Source: Ovis canadensis
Taxonomy: Eukaryota; Chordata; Mammalia; Artiodactyla; Bovidae
Assembly: GCF_042477335.2 (NCBI RefSeq)
Contig: NC_091251.1
Span: 28,970,501-29,034,500, forward strand
Direction of reading: 5' to 3'
DNA length: 64,000 nt
Below the pieces are notes generated by a model. That model was given only the letters and a program-made list of their open reading frames with translations, was not told the DNA's origin and did not search any database. Positions 33,932 through 44,200 of the stretch are shown here, one piece after another. Positions within the stretch are counted from its first letter, which is position 1; each line of letters begins with the position of its first letter. The translations under genes were made by a program, and so were the position numbers.

Positions 33932-34146
33932 AAAAGAAAAGTGAAAGTATTAGTCACTCAGTTATGTCCAGCTCTTTGTGACCCCATGGAGTCCACCAGG
34001 CTCCGCTGTCCATGGAATTCTCCAGGCAAGAATACTGGAGTCAGTACCCATTCCCTTCACCAGGGGATCTTCCTGACCCACGGATCGAACTCCAGTCTCC
34101 CACATCGCAGGCATATTCTTTACCATCTGAGCCACCAGGGAAGCCC
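33932..34146 (-). mobile_element. Bov-tA SINE
   Basis: It is reverse oriented: Bov-A unit 'agtcactcagttatgtccag' to 'ccaggcaagaatactggag', then a tRNA head ending 'gagccaccagggaagcccc'. The flanks are 11-bp repeats with one mismatch, 'ctcacagagaa' (33921-33931) and 'ctcacaaagaa' (34147-34157). Confidence 0.95.
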
Positions 34147-34157
34147 CTCACAAAGAA

Positions 34158-35809
34158 CCAGCCATAAATAAAATGGCCCTTTACCTTTGTGGGTGGGGTG
34201 GGCTTGCGGGGGGAGGTAAAAGGGCAGAGAAACAGGAGCCTGGTAGGGGAGGAGAGGGTGGCCAGGCCAGAGCAGAATTGCTGTAATCATGCTGTGTATT
34301 CCAAGTATGAAGGGTGTTCATTCAGGGCATTAGAGGCTGAGACAGTAATGCCATCCCTGAAGGTCATCCTGCAGGTTGCAAAATGGATGGTTCTCCAGAG
34401 CTGGTCTGGAAGCTGAGTGGAACTTCCTGGAGGCTCGGGCTGACCCCTCAGCTGTGAGCAGGTGCGGGTGGCGCCAGCCGGGAAGTGTCTGCAATGCTCA
34501 CATAGCCAGTGGGTCTGCCTCCAGCACCTCCAGAGAAGAATGTCCTCTCCCCTCTTTTACTTCCGGAAAAGCACATGAGGATATTGTTGGCAGAGCATCT
34601 CATCAAGACCCAGTGCAGAAGGGGAACCTGGGAGCTCCCTGTTCCTGGGGGAGACTGTGCGTCAGGGTAGCAGGATATCTTAGTGATAATGGACAGTCCA
34701 GCATGGCTGCTGCCGGGCAAGGCTGGGTTCTGAACTCAGATCTGCAGACCTGCCCATCCTCTGCTTCATTTCCCAAACCACACTGACCCCTGTCCAACAT
34801 CCTGTTAAAGAACTTGTGTCTTTCCTGTCCCTGCCTCTTGAGAATCATCTGAAATCCTTTCAACCATCAGAAGATGTGAAAGGCTGTGAGCCACTGACTG
34901 TGGATGAAACCTTCATGCCCTTTCCTTCTTCTGAAAGAACACTCACTACAGAATCAAACTCAAACATCAGAGGGGTCAGTTTCCAACCTGTGGTTTTTGA
35001 GGTTCTTTTAGAAGCAGAATCCTTCATTCAAACATTATACGTAATACCACTCTACACGGAGGGTCCTGAGGGACTGCTGGGTACCCTGCTGACCGCCCCT
35101 CTTCTGTCCTCCCTGGGCAGGGGTGGGTAACAACAGGTTCTGGAAAACAGCAAGCAGAAGGGTGGTGGGGGTGAGGGCAAGATGCTTCCTATCAACCCAG
35201 AGAATCCTGGCAAGTGGCAGAGGACTGTGGGAGAGAAGTGCCGACAAAAAACCCTTTTCTAGGGCAGTGACCGTACGTCTTTGGAAAGGAGTGGGGCCTT
35301 GAGGTGCAATATCTAGAAATGGAGCTAAAAAGACGGTTTTGTTCCTTTGGCTACATCTTTTCCTCGAATAGCTTTGGCCTGAGGACGGGGGACATTGCTG
35401 ATGACCAGTGTCCTGGTGCGGGAGGGGCCTTCCTTAGGGATTCTCGGAGCCCACACTTTGGTGCTGTGTTCCTGCCCTAGCTCCTGCAGACCCCTACCAG
35501 GATCTATGAGTGTGTGTGTATTCACTCAAGTGAGAGAGATGCTGGATCGTACATTTTTCTTCATAAATTACAAATATTATGTGATGTATTAACACTCTGG
35601 GCCAAGACAAATGTAATTTTGGATTGTTAAGTCCACATGACAAATGAGTGCCTGTTAATTTTTATTTATCTTGAGTGAATTAACAGGAACTAGCAATGGA
35701 AAAAAAATAATTGTCTTTCTGCTCCTTTGTAGGGAACAGCTGATTTGGAGAAAAGCCTAAGAAACAGTAGCATAAAATCATAGAATGTTGAAATTGAGAG
35801 AAACGCTTA
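34158..35809. other. Unique noncoding interval
   Basis: No repeat or domain was recognised in 1.65 kb. GC-rich patches at about 34190-34260 and 34430-34490 and a 136-codon plus ORF (34376-34786) are present. Nothing supports coding. Confidence 0.4.
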
Positions 35810-36985
35810 TTTGCTCTCATTCAACAAACATGTAGGGAGTATTTCCTAGGTCCCGGGGATTCAAAAGCAAACAAGAGACTGTTTCAGTCCTCAAGGAGCT
35901 CAGAGTCTTGTAGGGAGACGGATTACTGGGGAAATTACAACAGTGGGAATTTGGTCAAGGAACATATGTTGTATGAAGTTAAAGTGGGCTCTTATTAATC
36001 CTCTTGTGCTTGAGGAGAAAGTCAAGGAAGGCTTCCTGGAGCAAGTTATATCTGCATTGGGTTTTGCTATATTAATAGGAGTTTGGCAAAAAAGAAAAAA
36101 GTAGGGGAAAACACTCTTGTCAGAAAGAAGGAGAAGAAGGGTTTATTCAACCAGGAGATGAGTTCTGAAGCCAGCAGTCTAAAGATATTGAGGTAGATGA
36201 GGAGAGACAGGGGAGGGGTCCAACCCAGAAAGCTGAGCGTATGATGGGTCAGGACTTTACCTTCACGATGGGGGGCATCCAAGGGCATGGAGGAGGGGAA
36301 AGACCACTTTGTTGGTCTTATGGAGGATTCACGGCTGGAAGCAGAAGACTCTTGTGGAAAGATTGCAATGGACAGAGGAGGATAGAAGCTGGGCAGGGGC
36401 AATGTGAAAGGAGAAAGTTGATGGGCTGTATTAGTTTCTTATTGCTGCTGCAACAAATCACTCCACATCACGTCAGTCTCTGCTTCCATCATCACTTCAT
36501 CTTCTGTCTGACTGAGCCTCCTACACCCCGCTTACAAGGACAGTGGATGTCCTACAATCCAGGATTATCTCTCATCTCAAGGCCTTAATTTAGTCACATA
36601 CGCAAATTCTCTTTTACCGTATCAATTAACATTCACAGGTTCCAAGGATTAGGAGGTGGATATATTTGGAAGGCAGCCTACCACAGGATGCAAGGGATTT
36701 TGTGAGATGTAGACAGTACATTTAGTGACTGACTAGGGCATGAGCGGAGTGAGAAAGGAGTGGTTGAGATAACCCCTCTGATTACTGGCTTGGGCAAGTA
36801 GATGGCGGGGCAACTGACTGAGAAAGAGAAGGAAGAATTGCAGATTTGGGGAGCAGGGTGGGAGAGGTGGAAAGCAATGAGTGCTATGTTGAACACATCA
36901 AATTTGAGATGTTCTCTGGGCTTTCAGATCTACGGAATTCAAGACAGGGGTCTGGGCAAGAAAGAAATCCTAGTCACTAACATGT
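35810..36985 (-). mobile_element. L2 LINE, reverse, split by a later element
   Basis: It starts with 'ctcattcaacaaacatgtag' and 'ggattcaaaagcaaacaaga', reverse of the L2 3' end, then continues with 'aggaaggcttcctggagcaa' and downstream purine-rich L2 blocks. It seems to resume after the insertion at 36427-36685 ('gaacacatcaaatttgagat' near 36890). It is diverged and the far boundary is uncertain. Confidence 0.65.
36427..36685 (+). mobile_element. LTR-like relic inside L2
   Basis: The stretch runs from 'tgtattagtttcttattgct' to 'gcagcctaccaca' with TG...CA ends, and includes 'ttacaaggacagtggatg' and 'aattctcttttaccgtat'. This order matches an old mammalian repeat family with LTR character. 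It is internally shortened. I cannot name the subfamily. Confidence 0.6.
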
Positions 36986-37071
36986 AGTTGGTAATTGAAA
37001 CTGGGGACATGGATACAGTAACTCAGGAAGAACACAGAATGAAAGGTCTTTGAACTTTACGGTACATCAGA

Positions 37072-37322
37072 CTACTCTTGCCTGGAAAATCCCAAGGATG
37101 GAGGAGCCTGGTAGGCTGCAGTCCATGGGGTCGCTAAGAGTCAGACACGAATGAGCGACTTCACTTTCACTTTTCACTTTCATGCATTGGAGAAGGAAAT
37201 GGCAACCCACTCCAGTGTTCTTCCCTGAAGATTCCCAGGGACAGGGGAGCCTGGTGGGCTGCCATCTATGGGATTGCACAGAATCGGACATGACTGAAGC
37301 GACTTAGCAGCAGCAGCAGCAG
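37072..37322 (+). mobile_element. BOV-A2 SINE, 5'-truncated
   Basis: Part of the first Bov-A monomer ('ctcttgcctggaaaatccca'), the 'cactttcacttttcacttt' linker, a second monomer and an (AGC)n tail are all visible. The first few dozen bases are missing and no TSD is clear. Confidence 0.93.
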
Positions 37323-37328
37323 AATCCT

Positions 37329-37620
37329 CTTGGGATAGGGTTGGTGGATTTAGCAAATGAAAACACAGGATACCCCATTAAATGTGAATTTCAGATGATC
37401 AACAAGGAACTTTTTTAGTATGTCTCCAAATGTGGCATGCACCTCTGGACATCCTAAATTGTATCTGCAACTCAGCTTTGAAACCTTGTTAACAGGCATT
37501 TTCATGGGCTCCATTTTCAGAGAGTCTAGTTCAGTAGATCTGAGGGCAAGGTCTGGGAACCTGCATTTTAACATGCTTCCCTGCAGGGTCTCACAGAGTG
37601 AGATCTGTGACAAACACTGA
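37329..37620. mobile_element. Old MITE-like repeats
   Basis: 'ggtggatttagcaaatgaaa' and 'ggataccccattaaatgtga' through 'gtatgtctccaaatgtggca' resemble an old mammalian DNA-type repeat. 'ctgggaacctgcattttaac' near 37553 resembles a MER5-type end. Families and strands are not resolved. Confidence 0.45.
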
Positions 37621-38314
37621 AGGAGAGTGACGTGGGGAGAGGGCTTAGGGGCCGACCCCAGGGATGTCAACACTCAAGGGTGAGAGAAGACAGAAGCCAG
37701 CAAACACATCTGAGAAGGGACAGATGAGCAGGAGGAAGATGGGCCTGGGGTGCTATCACGGGGGTCCCACGGTGGAGGCAGATGGGGTCCCCTGGGGTGG
37801 CAGTTCAGTGAGGAGCTGTAGGGACACACAGAGAAGAGACCGTTGGTTGCCACCCGGGGTCAGTGGTGACCCTGGCCAAGTGGTAGACTCCTTGCTGGGC
37901 CCTCTCTGGGCTCCCCGGAGTTGTCTTGCTGCTGTAGGGTGTTCCTAGAGAACAGCGATAGCTCCCAGCGGGTCTCTGCTTCTCTGCCCGAGGGCTGTCT
38001 GTAACAGATTGACTGCAGGCAGGTACAACCTGGAGATGCAGGGAGTGTCGGCAGGCAACTCCCACCACTGGGGGATGCCATGGGGGTTCAGCGTCCCAGC
38101 CTCCACACCCCTTGGAGTTCAGTCCGCTCAGATCCCCAGGGTGGGACCCCACGGCTCTCGTGGGGTGGACCGTGGTGGTGACCGGCTCTTTAACTCACTT
38201 GTTTGGCTTTTCCTCCTTCCCTGTCCTGTTCCTCCTGGACCCCCACCCCATCCTCACTTCATGGGATCACTTCCAAATTACGTACCTGTGTCCTTGTTCA
38301 GGGTCTGCTCCCGT
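37621..38314. other. Unique GC-rich interval
   Basis: No repeat was recognised. ORFs exist on both strands (for example 38152-37805 minus, 115 codons) without domain content. Confidence 0.4.
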
Positions 38315-38538
38315 GCATGCTGTGTGCTTAGTCACTCAGTCGTGTCCGACTCCTTGTGACCCCGTGGACTGTAGCCCACCAGGCTCCTCTGTCCATGGGA
38401 TTCTCCAGGCAACAATGCTGGAGTGGGTTGCCATTCCCTTTTCCAGGGGATCCTCCCAACCCAGGGATCAAACCTGTGTCTCCTGCATCTCTGGCATTGC
38501 AGGCAGATTCTTGACTGCTGAGCCACCAGGGAATCTCT
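38315..38538 (-). mobile_element. Bov-tA SINE
   Basis: It is reverse oriented: 'gtgcatgctgtgtgcttagt' opens the tail side, the Bov-A unit includes 'gtccgactccttgtgacccc', and the tRNA head ends 'gagccaccagggaatctc'. It is close to consensus, so probably young. Flanks were not resolved. Confidence 0.94.
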
Positions 38539-38904
38539 GGTCTGTTCTTAGGGGGACCCACACCAAGACTGTTGGAGATGACTGTTTCAGTGGGGCCAGA
38601 GGGTTGATCTGAGGGTGATGGCAGAGTGGGTGGGGAGGAGTGATGGGCCCTTGAGGGGGTTCTGAAGCAGATTTGTCCCTGGGTCCCCCCTCCTCACCTG
38701 CAGCATCCAGTCCTTGGTACTTGTATCTGGTGTCCCTCCTGCAGAGCTTCTGGGGCCCCTCAGTCCTGGTGGACGTTTCCCTGGGACAAATGCGCCCTCC
38801 GCAAATGTGCTGATAAGCAGATGCTGGCTCCCCTCTCCCCACCTCCCCCACAGTCCAGCTCTTCCTTTCAACACAGGCCTTCAATGTCTTAAAGAAGCAA
38901 GGAG
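38539..38904. other. Unique noncoding interval
   Basis: No repeat or domain was recognised. The overlapping minus-strand ORFs (38884-38468 and 38874-38587) run into the Bov-tA or have no features. Confidence 0.4.
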
Positions 38905-39055
38905 AGTCGCTGTATTGAGCACTGCTGTGTGTCCAGCTCTGCTGTCTCTTTTAACTTTCACAACAACTCCATAATTCCATATTGCAAACGGAGAAACTGA
39001 GGCTCAGGGAAATTGAGTAACCTGCAGAGGTCCTCTGGCTCAGTGGGGGTGGAGC
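38905..39055 (-). mobile_element. MIR SINE, reverse
   Basis: 'tattgagcactgctgtgtgt' and 'ttaactttcacaacaactcc' are followed by 'aacggagaaactgaggctca' and 'ggaaattgagtaacctgcag', a clear reverse MIR order. Confidence 0.85.
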
Positions 39056-39129
39056 TGGCATGTGGACGAGGGTTGGCCTCTCCAGGCTGGCTCAGGCCCG
39101 TGACAGGTATTTGAAGATGGCACTCACAT

Positions 39130-39250
39130 CCAGGCGCTTCACAGGTGGCTCAGTGGTAAAGACTCTGCCTGCTGATGCAAGGGACAGAGGTTTTACCGCT
39201 GGGTTGGGAAGATCTCCTGGAGAAGGAAATGGCAACCCACTCCAGTATTT
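39130..39250 (+). mobile_element. Bov-tA SINE, 3'-incomplete
   Basis: Head 'ggcgcttcacaggtggctca' and the start of the Bov-A unit ('ggcaacccactccagtattt') are present. The copy stops at about 39250, where another Bov-tA begins directly. Confidence 0.85.
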
Positions 39251-39466
39251 TTTCGGGTTTCCCAGGTGGCACAGTGGTAGAAGTATCTACCTGCTAATGT
39301 AGGAGATGCAAGAGATGTGGGTTCGATCCCTGGGTGGGAAGGATTTTCCTGAAGTAGGAATGGCCACCACTCCAGTATTCTTGCCTGGAAAATTCCATGG
39401 ACAGAGGTGCCTGACAGGCTACAGTCCATAGCGTTGCAAAGAGCTGGACATGACTGAGCACACACC
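39251..39466 (+). mobile_element. Bov-tA SINE, second of tandem pair
   Basis: It begins 'cgggtttcccaggtggcaca' with a small internal duplication ('gtaggagatgcaagagatg') and ends 'ctggacatgactgagcacac'. It abuts the incomplete copy upstream in the same orientation. The upstream copy does not resume after it, so this is a dimer or deletion product and not simple nesting. Confidence 0.88.
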
Positions 39467-39683
39467 CCACACTGAACCATGCTTTTCCTTTCCCTGTCCG
39501 GGCCTGTGATCAAATTTTCTCTAGCTACTTTTCCAAAAAGCCAGGTTCTCTTGAGACAGGCTGAGACCTGGGCCCTGGCCCCTTTGTTGCTGTGCTGCGG
39601 TGCGATGCTTATACTTGGACACTCCTCTTCTCTGGCAACAAAATATAAAGAAACTATATGGGACTAAAAATAGCTATGTGCAA

Positions 39684-39887
39684 GGGGCTTCCACAGTGGC
39701 TCAGTGGTAAAGAATCCACTTGCAATGCAGGAGACAGAGCAGACACCTGTTTGATCTCTGGGTTGCAAAGATTCCCTGGAGGAGCGCATGGCAGCCTACT
39801 CCAATATTCTTGCCTGGAGAATCCCATGGACAGAGGAGCCTGGCAGCTACAGTCCGTAGGGTGGCAAAGGCAACTTACCACACAGGC
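39684..39887 (+). mobile_element. Bov-tA SINE
   Basis: Head 'gggcttccacagtggctcag' and Bov-A unit to 'agtccgtagggtggcaaagg'. Flanking 8-bp repeats 'atgtgcaa' lie at 39676-39683 and 39888-39895. The 3' end is mutated ('caacttaccacacaggc'). Confidence 0.92.
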
Positions 39888-39895
39888 ATGTGCAA

Positions 39896-40225
39896 TTAGG
39901 GCTGGGCAAAAGATACAAAGAGACCAAAAAACCAACTGCCACTTTCGAAGAGCCTGAAGCAGAAGCTCATGTCCTCTGCTCACAACACTATCTAAGAGAT
40001 GGGCAAAACACTTAAGTCACCCCTCTGGCCTGACCCTTGGACACACCCCTACCCTCACCCCATATAAGGAACCAGCTCACGCCCTACTCGGGGAGCAGAC
40101 CAGCAAGGAAATCTGTTTATTCTTACTCTCCCTTGTAGCAGGAGCCCCAGTAAAGCCTTGCCTGAATTTCTTGTCTGGCCTCTAGTCAATTTCTGTTGAC
40201 TGGGGAAGGCCAGAACCCTAGTCAG
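39896..40225 (+). mobile_element. Probable endogenous-retrovirus LTR (solo)
   Basis: LTR-like architecture is visible: a TATA-type box 'ccccatataaggaacc' at about 40058, a GC-rich start of transcript region, a polyadenylation-type 'ccccagtaaagccttgcc' at about 40147, then a T/G-rich 'aatttcttgtctggcctcta' stretch and an end 'gtcagttaca' near 40225. This resembles the R-U5 of gammaretrovirus-like LTRs. The 5' boundary is unclear and may lie upstream of the Bov-tA at 39684. No gag, pol or env is present. Confidence 0.65.
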
Positions 40226-40619
40226 TTACACACTGACCTCCCACCTCTTGGGTGACACTCTCAGTCTGTGTTCCTAGTGAAATGGTAATTTTCAAATGAA
40301 GTCCGTAACCCAGAGGTGATAACTTCTGTTGGCTGGAACTCTATACCTCTAACTTCCATCCCAGGATGACATTCACTTCTGAAGCATCCCTGAGTGGGCT
40401 CATGTGATACTCTGAGGCTGCCTAAAACCCTTGGGTCTTTTTCACATGAACTGCAGCCAAGTCATGATGCTCCTGAGGCTGTTCATCACTTTGAACCCAA
40501 ATGCAGGCATTGACATTTGTTAGGACTGTGGTTTTCATGGTTGGAGCTAATATTACAACAAGGTAAGAGTGTGACAGCTCCTGACCCCTAGGTCCACCCA
40601 CAGAGCCCTCTACAGGATT
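40226..40619. other. Unique noncoding interval
   Basis: Nothing was recognised apart from short AT-rich stretches. There is no ORF of note. Confidence 0.4.
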
Positions 40620-40900
40620 TTTCTAAAACTCAGTGTGATCAGGCCTCACCCTAGCTCAGGATCCCCAGGGTCTTTCCATTCCTGGAGGATAAGGTCCAGA
40701 GAGACCTTCAGAGGTCTGTCGGCCACAGTTGCCCACAATGTTTGAGGGGCCATCAGAGCCTCCTCTGGGCATTTGCACATGCTTGTCCCTCTGCCTGGGG
40801 CCCCCTCCCCACTCCCTGTTTCTGGATAATTCTTTCTTTTCCTTCCACTCCTAGAGCATTTCCTCCTCTCAGCAGTTGTCCTTGATACCCCTCTCCCCAC
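40620..40900 (+). mobile_element. L2 LINE fragment
   Basis: 'gaggataaggtccagagaga' (about 40684), then 'tctgggcatttgcacatgct' and 'ctccactcctagagcatttc'-type blocks follow the forward L2 3' region order. Confidence 0.7.
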
Positions 40901-41262
40901 TCTCGCCCCAGTTGATGGGAGTGAGTCCCGTTGTCCCGTATTGTCAGAGCCCCACCTCTTGTCTCAGCTGTAAGCGCCCAGCCCTGAGTCATGAGTCACA
41001 AGTCTTTCTTGAGTCTTCCAAGCCCTAGTCTTGACCTGGAGGACACAGAGATCAATGCACCACTTTCCTGGGTCTGGAGGAGTTTACCACGAGATTGAGA
41101 GGCAGGATCAGGCCAGATGGAGTGGTGTGCTGGCCAAGTTAAGCCCGGATGCTCTGGGAAGCAGCACAGGGAAGACAGGTAGTCAAGGAGGGCTTCCTGG
41201 AGGAAGAAGTATTGAAGTGGAGTTTTAAGATCTTGGTAGGATACATGATTATTGAATGATCA
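40901..41262. other. Unique noncoding interval
   Basis: The phrase 'ggagggcttcctggaggaag' at about 41187 is L2-like (reverse). Nothing else was recognised. Confidence 0.4.
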
Positions 41263-41341
41263 TTCTTGCCTGGAGAATTCCATTGACAGAGAAGCCTGGG
41301 AGGCTACAGTCCATGGGTTTGCAAAGAGTTGGACACGACTG

Positions 41342-41343
<2 letters not shown>
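41263..41343 (+). mobile_element. Bov-A monomer fragment
   Basis: 'attcttgcctggagaattcc' to 'gagttggacacgactgagca' is the second half of a Bov-A unit. The tRNA head and first half are absent. Its 3' end passes directly into a CA microsatellite. Confidence 0.85.

Positions 41344-41374
<31 letters not shown>
41344..41374. repeat. (CA)n microsatellite
   Basis: About 15 uninterrupted CA units grow out of the 'gagcacac' 3' end of the Bov-A fragment, a common way for SINE tails to seed microsatellites. It is likely length-variable between individuals. Confidence 0.95.
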
Positions 41375-41376
<2 letters not shown>

Positions 41377-41469
41377 AACATGAGACCAGAAAGGGAAGGA
41401 GGAAGATGTTTTCCCAGCTACAGTCCTGAGGAAGCAAACTGGGACCTGCAGGAGGGTTCCCAACAATCC

Positions 41470-41590
41470 TGCACCAGCATGTTTTACAGATGAGAACAGG
41501 GAGCTCTAAGAGGGTGAAGGACTCACCGAAGGCCACACAGGACTGGTCAGAGCCTGGCGCACAGTAGTTGCTCTGTATAGAGGCAAAAAA
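41470..41590 (-). mobile_element. MIR SINE, reverse
   Basis: 'gttttacagatgagaacagg', 'aggactcaccgaaggccaca' and 'ggcgcacagtagttgctctg' give a reverse MIR with an L2-like trailing part. Confidence 0.65.
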
Positions 41591-42207
41591 GGGCTGATGA
41601 CTGACCACAGGAGTGAATAAGCGAGTGAGTGAATGAATGAATGATAGAATTTAAGCCCAACATGTCTGTCTCTCAGCTCAAGCTCTGGTCGGTCCTGAAC
41701 CAGGTCATCTGAATTCTCTCCACCTCCATGAGAATAATAAAACCCTAACTATGGGGAGAATAAGTTCTACTGATTTCCCCTGTGCTGGATATGTCAGTTG
41801 CTTTCAGAAAAGCCATCTCTTTCCTTAGTCCATTCCTCTGAGCCAGGAGCCCACAGGCCACACACGTCCCCCACTTCTAGAACCTTCTCTAACTGCTCCT
41901 GGGGCAGCTCTGCACCACCTCCACAGCTGCCCTTTTGAAGATGCTATTTGGTTTTCCTGCCTTCGCTCCTATCATTTTCTCCAGGAAAATATTTATCTTC
42001 CCATTACTTTAATCATGCCTCCCGGGTCCAGCAGGGAGGCCTTGGAGGAGAATTAGCCCTGTTTTTTGTTTGCTGTACTGGGAGAACAAACAGGCTTGTT
42101 TGACTTACCTGCATTTTCCCAGTAGGTGGACCCCTTGGAGCAAACACGGAGTAGCCTTGCCTCCTGCCCCTTGGACCTGAGTTGACCTTGGAGTGTTTAC
42201 ATCATTT
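41591..42207. other. Unique noncoding interval
   Basis: A short (GAAT)n-type stretch 'gagtgagtgaatgaatgaat' lies near 41623. The remainder is unique with no coding signal. Confidence 0.4.
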
Positions 42208-42221
42208 AAAGGGAAAGGGCT

Positions 42222-43515
42222 GGGAAGCTGAGCTCTGGCTGCGACCCTCCCAGCGGATGCCGACCGTCCAGAATCCCAAGAAGTCTTGGTTAGCAATGAA
42301 GTCTGCTTGCAGTTTGGTATAGGATGCCTCTCTGGGGCCACGATTGCCTCCTTCCAGCTCTGGCTGCCCTTGCCTGCCTGTCTCTGGTGGGGGATATACA
42401 AGCAACTCCTGCAGCTCAATTCTAGAAAAATAAAAGACCCAATCAAAGAGTGGGCCAAAGAACTAAACAGACATTTCTCCAAAGAAGACATACAGATGGC
42501 TAACAAACGCATGAAAAGATGCTCAACATCACTCATTATCAGAGAAATGCAAATCAAAACCACAATGAGGTACCATTTCACGCTGGTCAGAATGGCTGCT
42601 CTCCAAAAGTCTACAAACAATAAATGTTGGAGAGGGTGTGGAGAAAAGGAAACCCTCTTACACTGTTGGTGGGAATGCAAACTACTACAGCCACCATGGA
42701 GAACAGTGTGGAGATGCCTTAAAAAGCTGGAAATATAACTGCCATATGACCCAGCAATCCCACTGCTGGGCATACACACTGAGGAAACCAGAATCAAAAG
42801 AGACAGGTGTACCCCAATGTTCATCGCAGCACTGTTTATAATAGCCAGGACATGGAAGCAACCTAGATGTCCATCAGCAGATGAATGGATAAGAAAGCTG
42901 TGGTACATATACACAATAGAGTATTACTCAGCTGTTAAAAATAATACATTTGAATCAGTTCTAATGAGGTGGATGAAACTGGAGCCTATTATACAGAGAG
43001 AAGTAAGCCAGAAAGAAAAACACCAATACAGTATATTAATGTATATATATATGGAATTTAGAAAGAAGGTAATGATAACCCTGTATGCGAGACAGCAAAA
43101 GAGACACAGATGTATAGAACAGTCTTTTCGACTCTGTGGAAGAGGGCGAGGGAGGGATAATATGGGAGAATGGCATTGAAACATGTAAAATATCACATGT
43201 GAAATGAATCGCCAGTCCAGGTTTGATGCATGAGACAGGGTGCTCGGGGCTAGTGCACTGGGATGACCCAGAGGGATGGGATGGGGAGGGAGGTGGGTGG
43301 GGGGTTCAGGATGGGAAACACGTGTACACCCGTGGCAGATTCATGTTGATGTATGGCAAAACCAATACAATATTGTAAAGTGAGAAAAAAAGTGTAATAT
43401 ATAAAAATAATATGTGTAGAAATTTAGGAAGTAGTTTAGTATAGCTACCATGTATGGCAAAACCAAAACAATATTGTAAAGCAAAATAAATAAAAAATAA
43501 ATTAAAAAAATAAAT
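42222..43515 (+). mobile_element. Ruminant L1 3' end with unusual leader
   Basis: A perfect 14-bp TSD 'aaagggaaagggct' (42208-42221 and 43516-43529) bounds the insertion. From about 42394 it is forward L1: ORF2 C-terminus, then a G-rich 3' UTR ('gggaggtgggtggggggttc'), 'cacgtgtacacccgtggcag' and an A-rich tail. The first 172 bp (42222-42393) lie inside the TSD but are not forward L1 sequence, so they came with the insertion, either as an inverted upstream L1 piece or a transduced segment. The 3' UTR contains an internal duplication (43351-43481). The copy is 5' truncated and inactive. Confidence 0.92.
42394..43179 (+). pseudogene. L1 ORF2 C-terminal remnant
   Basis: ORF2p is the L1 endonuclease/reverse transcriptase. 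Only its extreme C-terminus is encoded here. One frame (to 42738) carries '[12 protein letters not shown]', '[12 protein letters not shown]'-like text and the cysteine motif region '[12 protein letters not shown]'. It ends at a stop after 'CLKKLEI'. A second frame (42817-43179) carries '[16 protein letters not shown]' and 'LMRWMKLEPIIQ'. The change of frame near 42740-42800 shows decay. Endonuclease and RT domains are absent. Confidence 0.9.
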
Positions 43516-43529
43516 AAAGGGAAAGGGCT

Positions 43530-43889
43530 TCCCTCAAGCCAGGCCGGCGTGGCTCAGGCCGTTCTTGCTGGTTCACCTCAAAGCACATGTTCCTATCTCC
43601 GTATGAGGTGCCTGAGCTGGGCCTGAGGACCTCTTGAGGTTAGGAAGCTTTCCATCTTCTTCAAATAGCAGCCTGACCCTGTAATACCTCAGTGGACTGA
43701 GGTAAGAGTGAGACTTCAAAATGAAAGGGTTCTAGGGATGATGGGTGGGGTGGGGTGCATGGGCTGTGACCAGGAAGAAAGTGGAATTTGTGGGTGTGCC
43801 AGGGCCCTGCGTCTGGAGCCAGACACATCTGGTGAACTTGAGTTACGGGCAAGCTTCTTGTTATGCCTGTGTTGCTAAGGACTGGGCTG
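43530..43889. other. Unique noncoding interval
   Basis: No repeat or gene was recognised. The short G-rich stretch 'gatgggtggggtggggtgca' lies near 43740. Confidence 0.4.
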
Positions 43890-44200
43890 ATACTTCATTT
43901 ATTCTACGTGTGTTCAGTGAGCACTTCCTCTGTGCTGAGTATGAGGATATATCAGTGAACCAAACAGGTAATGGTCTCTGCCCTTGGAACAGCGTTCCAG
44001 TGGAAGAAGTCAGGCAAACAGAAAACATAAGAAAAATACATAGCAAGTGAAAAGAGGGCTGAAAAACCAAGCAGGAGAAGGGTGAGAGGAAGGTCTTATA
44101 GAGGGGAATTGCAGTATAAACAGGGTGGTCAGGGTAGGTCTCCTGGAGAAACCAAAATTTGAGTAAGGACTGAAGTAGGAGAGGTGCTTAATTCTAGGCG
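43890..44200 (-). mobile_element. L2 LINE 3' end, reverse
   Basis: 'cttcatttattctacgtgtg', 'gtgagcacttcctctgtgct', 'gatatatcagtgaaccaaac' and 'aggtctcctggagaaacc' follow the reverse L2 3' end in order. It is good evidence despite divergence. Confidence 0.82.

Noticed and set aside
40146..40225. Coding retroviral genes next to the LTR
   Set aside because: No gag, pro, pol or env motif was found in flanking DNA on either strand, so only a solo LTR is called.
42105..42914. 269-codon minus-strand ORF across the L1 insertion
   Set aside because: Most of it is the antisense of L1 ORF2. The rest is the leader segment and flank. It is a product of the insertion, not a host gene.
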